Source: Paulinella micropora (taxonomy: Eukaryota; Cercozoa; Imbricatea; Euglyphida). Taken from it: a DNA stretch of 34,991 nucleotides. Below, one piece after another: positions 28,943 through 34,991 of the stretch. The translations under genes and the position numbers were made by a program. The notes below the pieces were generated by a model, which searched no databases, was not told where the DNA came from, and worked only from the letters and a program-made list of their open reading frames with translations. Within the stretch, counting starts at the first letter, position 1; each line of letters starts with the position of its first letter. The DNA lies in contig BJOX01000024.1 in assembly GCA_009731375.1 (NCBI GenBank), forward strand, positions 1,247,355 to 1,282,345, read 5' to 3'.

Positions 28943-29103
28943 CATACATATATACATACGTACATACGTACTTACGTACATACATACATGCATGCATACA
29001 TACATACATACATACATACGTACGTACATACATACGTACATACATACGTACATACATACGTACATACATACATACATACATACATACGTACATACATACA
29101 TAG
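28587..29103. repeat. TATC and (CATA/CGTA)n with exon copies
   Basis: End-side copy of the previous exon at 28622-28645 with donor-like GTACTA. CATA/CGTA arrays surround a start-side copy of the next exon at 28796-28837. Confidence 0.93.
28796..28837 (+). pseudogene. Exon-start copy (DRELCFDSIQSLND)
   Basis: Fourteen codons identical in peptide to the start of 29104-29202, with three silent changes (TCT/TCG, CTG/CTC, GAC/GAT). The acceptor reads ATGGG instead of ATAGG, so the AG is lost; the right side runs into CATA. Confidence 0.65.
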
Positions 29104-29202
29104 GACCGTGAGCTCTGCTTCGACTCTATCCAATCTCTGAACGACCTCTTGCTTTTCGTGATTTTTCCGAACTATTTCTTTGTAGCCCATCTCACCCACC
29201 GG
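29104..29202 (+). CDS. Candidate exon, phase 0 to 0 ([11 protein letters not shown])
   Basis: 99 nt, 33 codons, CATACATAG|GACCGTGAG...CACCGG|GTACGT. Both other frames contain stops. It starts DRELCFDSIQSLND, continues with a hydrophobic LLLFVIFP and ends [11 protein letters not shown]. The start is copied once upstream (28796) and the end seven times downstream, with variation mostly at silent third positions. The [14 protein letters not shown] stretch is long enough for part of a membrane segment. Family not recognised. Confidence 0.7.
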
Positions 29203-29310
29203 GTACGTATGTATGTATGTATCTATCTATCTATCTATCATTTTTCCGAACTAATTTTTTGTGGCCCATTTCACCCACCGGGTGCGTATGTATCTATATA
29301 TCTATCTATA

Positions 29311-29342
<32 letters not shown>

Positions 29343-29389
29343 GAACTACTTCTTTGTAGCCCATCTCACACACCGGGTATGTATGTATG

Positions 29390-29420
<31 letters not shown>

Positions 29421-29707
29421 TTCGGAACTACTTCTTTGTCGCCCATCTTACACACCGGGTATGTATCTATCTATCTATCTATCTCTCTATCTATCTATCT
29501 CTCTTTCTTTCCGAACTACTTCTTTGTCGCCCATCTCACCCACCGAGTACGTATGTATCTATCTATCTATCTATCTAACTATCTATCTATCTATCTTTCT
29601 ATCTTTCTATCTATCTATCTATCTATCTAATTTTTCCGAACTACTTCTTTGTCGCCCATCTTACACACCGGGTATGTATCTATGTATTCTATCTATCTAT
29701 CTATCTG

Positions 29708-29739
<32 letters not shown>

Positions 29740-29922
29740 CCTTTCTTTCTATCTCTCTCTCTCTCTCTCTACTTCTTTGTGGCCCATCTCACACACCGGG
29801 TACGTATGTATGTATCTATCTATCTATCTATCTATCTGTCTATCTATCTATCGAACTACTTCTGTAGCCCATCTTACACACCGGGTACGTATCTATCTAT
29901 CTATCTATCTATCTATATATCT

Positions 29923-29940
<18 letters not shown>
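29203..29940. repeat. (TATC)n array with seven copies of one exon end
   Basis: Copies of the AAC TAT TTC TTT... end lie at 29249-29281, 29344-29376, 29426-29458, 29514-29546, 29639-29671, 29770-29799 and 29854-29884. Each is followed by a GTACGT, GTATGT or GTGCGT donor and then TATC. The first copy has a TAA and the last a 2-nt deletion; the other five read (N)[10 protein letters not shown]. Confidence 0.9.
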
Positions 29941-29958
<18 letters not shown>

Positions 29959-30061
29959 TCTCTCTGTATGTAGTTAATATGTATATAGTGAATGTTATGT
30001 TTTGTTATGTGTTGTCATGTTTGTTTAGTTATGTTATGTTATCTTACGTTATGTATGTATG

Positions 30062-30108
<47 letters not shown>

Positions 30109-30336
30109 TCTATGTAATCCATGTATGTATGTATGTATGTATGTATGTAATGTAATGTATGTATGTATGTATGTATCTATGTATGCATGTATGTATGTAT
30201 GTATGTATGTATGGTATGTATGTAATGTATGTATGTATGTATGTGTGTGTATGTATGTATGTAATGTAATGTAATGTAATATATGTAATGTAATGTAATG
30301 TATGTATGTATGTATGTGTCTATGTATCTATGTATG

Positions 30337-30369
<33 letters not shown>

Positions 30370-30438
30370 GTATGTATGTACTGAGCCTTATGTATATATC
30401 TATGTATTTATATATCTACGTATCTATGTATCCATGTA

Positions 30439-30481
<43 letters not shown>

Positions 30482-30963
30482 GTATCTATATATATCTATA
30501 TATCTACGTATCTATATATCTACGTATCTATGTATCCACGTATCTATGTATCTATATATCTTTGTATCTATATATCTATACATCTATGTATCTATATATC
30601 TACTTATCTATGTATCCACGTATCTATGTATGAATGTATCTATATATCTATATATCTATGTATCTATATATCTATGCATCTAAATATCTACGTATCTATG
30701 TATCCACGTATCTATGTATCTATATATCTATATATCTGTGTATCTATATATCTATATATCTATGTATCTATATATCTATATAACTATATATCTATACATC
30801 TATGTATCTATATATCTATGTATCTATGTATTTATCTATCTATGTATTGTATAGCTAACATGGCATCCTGCGCCTGAGCCTTATGTATCTATCTATGTAG
30901 CTATATATCTACATATCTTTGTATCCATGTATCTATATATATATATATATATTTATATTATAT

Positions 30964-31002
<39 letters not shown>

Positions 31003-31024
31003 CTATCTATGTATCTATCTATAG
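29941..31024. repeat. (CT)n, (GTAT)n and (TATCTATG)n arrays
   Basis: ATGTT/GTAT to about 30380, then TATATATC/TACGTATC/TATGTATC eight-mers to 30850, TA and GT dinucleotides to 31000. Start-side copy of the next exon at 30855-30880. Confidence 0.95.
30855..30880 (+). pseudogene. Exon-start copy (LTWHPAPEP)
   Basis: TGTATAG|CTAACATGGCATCCTGCG reads LTWHPAPEP and then enters TATGTATC. A shorter trace (CTGAGCCTTATG) lies near 30381. Confidence 0.55.
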
Positions 31025-31064
31025 CTAACATGGCATCCTGCGCCTGAGCCTGTGGTTGGTGATG
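31025..31064 (+). CDS. Candidate exon, phase 0 to 1 (TWHPAPEPVVGD)
   Basis: 40 nt, CTATAG|CTAACATGGC...GATG|GTACTC. Only phase 0 is open: L-TWHPAPEPVVGD. It links 29202 (out 0) to the phase-1 exons at 33002 and beyond. Confidence 0.5.
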
Positions 31065-31082
31065 GTACTCTATCTATCTATC

Positions 31083-31113
<31 letters not shown>

Positions 31114-31172
31114 CTATCTAGCTAGCTAGCTATCTAGCTAGCTATCTACCTATCTACCTATCGATCTACATG

Positions 31173-31204
<32 letters not shown>

Positions 31205-31230
31205 CCTACCTATCTACCTATCGATCTACA

Positions 31231-31264
<34 letters not shown>

Positions 31265-31492
31265 CCTATCGATCTACATGTCTATCTATCCATCTATCTA
31301 TCTACTATCTATCTACCTATCTACCTATCGATCTACATATCTATCTATCTTTCCATCTATCTATCTAGCTAGCTAGCTAGCTATCTATCTAGCTATCTAG
31401 CTAGCTAGCTAGCCATCGACATATCTATCTACATATCTATCTATCTATCTAGCTAGCTAGCTACCTATCAAGCTATCTATCTAGCTATCTAC

Positions 31493-31524
<32 letters not shown>

Positions 31525-31809
31525 TTATCTAGCTATCTACCTATCAATCTACCTATCTATCTATCTATCTATCTATCTAGCTAACTATCTACCTATCAAT
31601 CTACCTATCGATCGATCTATCTATCTATCTATCTATCTGTCTATCTATTCATTTAGCTATCTAGCTATCTATCGATCTACCTATCTATCTGCCTATCTAT
31701 CTATCTATCTATCTACCTACCTACCTACCTACCTACCTAGCTACCTACCTACCTGCCACCTCTATTTCTATCTATCCATCTATCCATCTATCTATATATC
31801 TATCTATCT
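31065..31809. repeat. TATC/TACC/TAGC array with higher-order units
   Basis: TATCGATCTACATRTCTATC recurs near 31160, 31220, 31268 and 31327. The segment about 31578-31775 is nearly repeated at 33162-33355, beyond the gap. Confidence 0.93.
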
Positions 31810-32176
31810 TCCTTTTTTCTGACATTAGTCGATATCTCATCAGTTGATCTCATCACTTACTCCACGGAGTGAACGAAGGCCATTTGAGGTGTCACTGACC
31901 CTCCCTTGGGCTTGGTTTTTTGAAATGGGTTCCATCTGTCGACAGACAGAGAATTAGGGGATGGTGGGTGTGCTGGGCCCGTGGTGGGGTGCCTTATGTG
32001 TGCCTAGCCATACGCCTATAATTCACATGCCGAAATAGCGACGGGAAGCACAATCCTGTTCCCTCAGGGTGCCCTTTCTCGCTTGTTGAGCCCGGAATAA
32101 AACCCACAGTGCTCTGTCGGTTTATACTAGACTGTCGAACAGTCTCGAAACTCCATCTGCTTACTGGGCCCTCTGT
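31810..32176 (+). repeat. 547-bp-unit dispersed repeat, copy R5
   Basis: Starts near the end of module A (CCTTTTTTCTGACATTAG), passes the A/B junction and module B (AATAAA 32097-32102), and is cut by the gap. Confidence 0.9.
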
Positions 32177-32890
32177 NNNNNNNNNNNNNNNNNNNNNNNN
32201 NNNNNNNNNNNNNNNNNNNNNNNNNNNNNNNNNNNNNNNNNNNNNNNNNNNNNNNNNNNNNNNNNNNNNNNNNNNNNNNNNNNNNNNNNNNNNNNNNNNN
32301 NNNNNNNNNNNNNNNNNNNNNNNNNNNNNNNNNNNNNNNNNNNNNNNNNNNNNNNNNNNNNNNNNNNNNNNNNNNNNNNNNNNNNNNNNNNNNNNNNNNN
32401 NNNNNNNNNNNNNNNNNNNNNNNNNNNNNNNNNNNNNNNNNNNNNNNNNNNNNNNNNNNNNNNNNNNNNNNNNNNNNNNNNNNNNNNNNNNNNNNNNNNN
32501 NNNNNNNNNNNNNNNNNNNNNNNNNNNNNNNNNNNNNNNNNNNNNNNNNNNNNNNNNNNNNNNNNNNNNNNNNNNNNNNNNNNNNNNNNNNNNNNNNNNN
32601 NNNNNNNNNNNNNNNNNNNNNNNNNNNNNNNNNNNNNNNNNNNNNNNNNNNNNNNNNNNNNNNNNNNNNNNNNNNNNNNNNNNNNNNNNNNNNNNNNNNN
32701 NNNNNNNNNNNNNNNNNNNNNNNNNNNNNNNNNNNNNNNNNNNNNNNNNNNNNNNNNNNNNNNNNNNNNNNNNNNNNNNNNNNNNNNNNNNNNNNNNNNN
32801 NNNNNNNNNNNNNNNNNNNNNNNNNNNNNNNNNNNNNNNNNNNNNNNNNNNNNNNNNNNNNNNNNNNNNNNNNNNNNNNNNNNNNNNNNN
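32177..32890. other. Assembly gap (714 N)
   Basis: N run followed by a long G run (32898-32940). Confidence 1.
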
Positions 32891-32895
32891 GGGAA

Positions 32896-32942
<47 letters not shown>

Positions 32943-33001
32943 CTGTAGCTACCTACCTACCTACCTACCTCTACCTACCTACCTATCTACCTATCTCTCA
33001 G

Positions 33002-33037
33002 GCGGTACCACCCCGGCTGATAGTAACAAGAGGGGGG
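33002..33037 (+). CDS. Candidate exon, phase 1 to 1 (TTPADSNKRGG)
   Basis: 36 nt, CTATCTCTCAG|GCGGTACCACC...AGGGGGG|GTTTCT. Phase-1 reading G-TTPADSNKR-G. Relatives lie at 33079 (truncated at the third Pro/Ala codon), 33518 (STTPADSNK, ACC/ACA silent, then a G run and gap), 33933 (STTRAESNKRG) and 34063. The donor is weak, and G runs at the gap edges make the exact end uncertain. Confidence 0.4.
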
Positions 33038-33199
33038 GTTTCTGTAGCTACCTACCTACCTATCTACCTATCTCTCAGGCAGTACCACCCCGGCTACATA
33101 TCTATCTACCTATCTACCTATCTATCTACATATCTATCTACATATCTATCTATCTATCTATCTAGCTAACTAGCTATCTACCTATCAATCTACCTATCG

Positions 33200-33235
<36 letters not shown>

Positions 33236-33455
33236 GTCTATCTATTCATTTAGCTATCTAGCTATCTATCGATCTACCTATCTATCTGCCTATCTATCTA
33301 TCTATCTATCTATCTACCTACCTACCTACCTACCTGCCACCTCAATTTCTATCTATCTATCTATCCATCTATTTATCTATCTATCTGTCTATCAATCTAT
33401 CTATTTTTCATATTATCTATCTATCTATCTACCTATCTATTTATCAATCTATCTC

Positions 33456-33510
<55 letters not shown>

Positions 33511-33567
33511 GGCACAGGCAGTACAACCCCGGCTGATAGTAACAAGGGGGGGGGGGGGGGGGGGGGG
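33038..33567. repeat. TACC/TATC/CT arrays with exon copies
   Basis: Exon-start copies at 33079-33095 and 33518-33545; the latter follows a CT tract and GGCACAG. The G run at 33546-33567 precedes the gap. The piece 33162-33355 duplicates 31578-31775. Confidence 0.9.
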
Positions 33568-33834
33568 NNNNNNNNNNNNNNNNNNNNNNNNNNNNNNNNN
33601 NNNNNNNNNNNNNNNNNNNNNNNNNNNNNNNNNNNNNNNNNNNNNNNNNNNNNNNNNNNNNNNNNNNNNNNNNNNNNNNNNNNNNNNNNNNNNNNNNNNN
33701 NNNNNNNNNNNNNNNNNNNNNNNNNNNNNNNNNNNNNNNNNNNNNNNNNNNNNNNNNNNNNNNNNNNNNNNNNNNNNNNNNNNNNNNNNNNNNNNNNNNN
33801 NNNNNNNNNNNNNNNNNNNNNNNNNNNNNNNNNN
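33568..33834. other. Assembly gap (267 N)
   Basis: N run bounded on both sides by G runs. Confidence 1.
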
Positions 33835-33932
33835 GGGGGGGGGGGGGGGGGGGGGGGTTCTGTAGCTACCTACCTACCTACCTACCTTCCTACCTACCTA
33901 TCTACCTACCTACCTACCTACCTATCTCTCAG

Positions 33933-33968
33933 GCAGTACCACCCGGGCTGAAAGTAACAAGAGGGGGG
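33933..33968 (+). pseudogene. Exon copy (STTRAESNKRG)
   Basis: CTATCTCTCAG|GCAGTACCACCCG...; P/R and D/E replacements. One G fewer at the 3' end shifts the donor phase. Confidence 0.45.
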
Positions 33969-34062
33969 TTTCTGTAGCTACCTACCTACCTACCTACCTG
34001 CCTATCTACCTCTACCTACCTACCTACCTACCTACCTACCTATCTGCCTTCCTATCTCTCAG

Positions 34063-34116
34063 GCAGAACCGCGGCTGAAAGCAACAGGGGGGGTTCCGTG
34101 GCCACTTCCAACTCAG
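34063..34116 (+). CDS. Candidate exon, phase 1 to 1 (AAESNRGGSVATSNS)
   Basis: 54 nt, CTATCTCTCAG|GCAGAACCGC...AACTCAG|GTATTT. Reads RTAAESNRGGSVATSNS. It starts like the STTPADSNKRGG copies but continues eight codons further to a good donor, so it may show the original length of this exon type. Confidence 0.5.
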
Positions 34117-34255
34117 GTATTTATCTATCTATTTATCTATCTATCTACCTACCTACCTACCTACCTACCTACCTACCTACCTGCCAATACTTTTTTCTAT
34201 CCATCCATCTATCCTACCTACCTAGCTACCTACCTACCTACCTATCGACCTACAG
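34117..34255. repeat. TATC/TACC array
   Basis: Intron starting GTATTTATCTATC and ending CGACCTACAG. Confidence 0.95.
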
Positions 34256-34318
34256 GCTGGCCTCAGACCGATGTCTCACAGGCAGAGCAGCCGACCGCAC
34301 TCTCAACAACCACCACAG
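34256..34318 (+). CDS. Candidate exon, phase 1 to 1 (Thr/Ser/Gln-rich)
   Basis: 63 nt, CGACCTACAG|GCTGGCCTC...CACCACAG|GTACGT, good sites on both sides. The phase-1 reading is WPQTDVSQAEQPTALSTTTT. The other frames are also open or partly open; the frame follows from the phase-1 neighbours. Confidence 0.5.
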
Positions 34319-34684
34319 GTACGTATGTGTATGTATGGATGGATGGTTGGTATGGGATGGGATGGGGTGGGGTGGGGTGGGATGGCATGGCATGGCATGG
34401 CACGGCATGGTACGTACGTACGTAACGTATGTAACGTATGTACGTATGTAACGTACGTACGTACGTACCTACGTACGTACGTACCTACGTACGTACCTAC
34501 GTACCTACGTACGTACGTATGTATGTATGTATGTATGTATGTATGTATGTATGTATGTCTATGTATGTATGTAATGTATGTAATGCATGTATGTATATAT
34601 GTATGTATGTATGTATGTATGTAATGTATGTAATGTCTGTATGTATGTATGTATGTATGTATGTATGTATGTATTTGTGTCTAG
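34319..34684. repeat. GTAT, GGATG and (TACG)n arrays
   Basis: Intron starting GTACGTATGTGTATG, then GGATGG/GGCATG, TACG (34410-34530) and GTAT to the acceptor GTCTAG. Confidence 0.95.
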
Positions 34685-34717
34685 CTCTCTCGGCTGCTGC
34701 TGTTGCCTCTAATCAAG
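34685..34717 (+). CDS. Candidate exon, phase 1 to 1 (LSAAAVASNQ)
   Basis: 33 nt, TTGTGTCTAG|CTCTCTCGGC...AATCAAG|GTATGT, a perfect donor that continues as (GTAT)n. The phase-1 reading is LSAAAVASNQ. Confidence 0.45.
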
Positions 34718-34777
34718 GTATGTATGTATGTATGTATCTATGTATCTATTTATCCATCTATCTGATCTATCTATCTA

Positions 34778-34810
<33 letters not shown>
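34718..34810. repeat. (GTAT)n then TATC
   Basis: Microsatellite begins at the donor itself. Confidence 0.97.
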
Positions 34811-34991
34811 CAGACAGAGAATTAGGGGATGGTGTGGGTGTGCTGGGCCCGTGGTGGGGTGCCTTATGTGTGCCTAGCCATACGCCTATAAGTCACATGC
34901 CGAAATAGCGACGGGAAGCACAATCCTGTTCCCTCAGGGTGCCCTTTCTCGCTTGTTGAGCCCGGAATAAAACCCACAGTGCTCTGTCGGT
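34811..34991 (+). repeat. 547-bp-unit dispersed repeat, copy R6 (cut by window end)
   Basis: Starts inside module B at CAGACAGAGAATTAGGGG and matches the others to the window end (AATAAA 34967-34972). Confidence 0.92.

Overview
The window is eukaryotic. It is dominated by simple-sequence repeats (TATC, TACC, TATG, ATGTT, CTTA, CAA, ATT, TGGA, TTTGTA, CT, CA and poly-T), with several mobile-element-like repeats and eleven runs of N that are assembly gaps. Extreme microsatellite load, tRNA-derived SINE-like sequence, foldback/MITE-like elements and very short GT-AG exons point to an animal. A microsatellite-rich aquatic invertebrate such as a decapod crustacean is my guess, at low confidence. 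Nothing bacterial, no rRNA, no CRISPR array and no intact tRNA gene was seen.

Main result: the unique islands between the microsatellites are not random. Read on the + strand, about 25 of them are open islands of 16-131 nt, most bounded by an AG acceptor and a GT donor. Donors are often GTATGT, GTACGT, GTAAAT or GTGAGG; acceptors often follow a CT or poly-T tract. From 871 to 21641 I could choose exons so that every phase agrees with the next, and again from 25882 to 34717. The junctions that test this best are those where only one reading frame is open on both sides: 14824/16240 (phase 2/2), 16282/18503 (0/0), 28586/29104 (0/0) and 29202/31025 (0/0). I therefore propose one large + strand gene running through the whole window and beyond both ends, with introns made almost entirely of microsatellite. 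I do not recognise the protein. The peptides include hydrophobic helical segments (9203-9308, 21511-21641, 28515-28586, 29104-29202) and Ser/Thr/Pro-rich segments (11512-13488, 33002-34717).

Many exons are accompanied by partial copies inside neighbouring introns. Where copies differ, the differences fall largely on synonymous third positions of the proposed frame. Examples are 5033-5068 against 5301-5336, the eight copies in 29170-29884, the four at 17098-18592 and the three at 19486-19831. This is independent support for the frame and is the most unusual feature of the window.

Layout: 1-640 microsatellite; 641-790 palindromic element; 871-2516 first exon and an ATGTT array carrying six exon-like copies; 2679-3418, 5602-6289, 15101-15420, 17763-18311, 31810-32176 and 34811-34991 a dispersed 547-bp-unit repeat that abuts TATC arrays; 4967-9308 exons of the 5' half; 9309-11441 CAA arrays with an assembly-edge duplication; 11512-21641 exons of the middle; 21648-28276 ATT arrays with SINE-like sequence, a perfect 493-bp tandem duplication and a 131-bp minisatellite; 28515-34717 exons of the 3' half. 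The phase chain breaks once, between 21641 and 25794, where two larger gaps lie.
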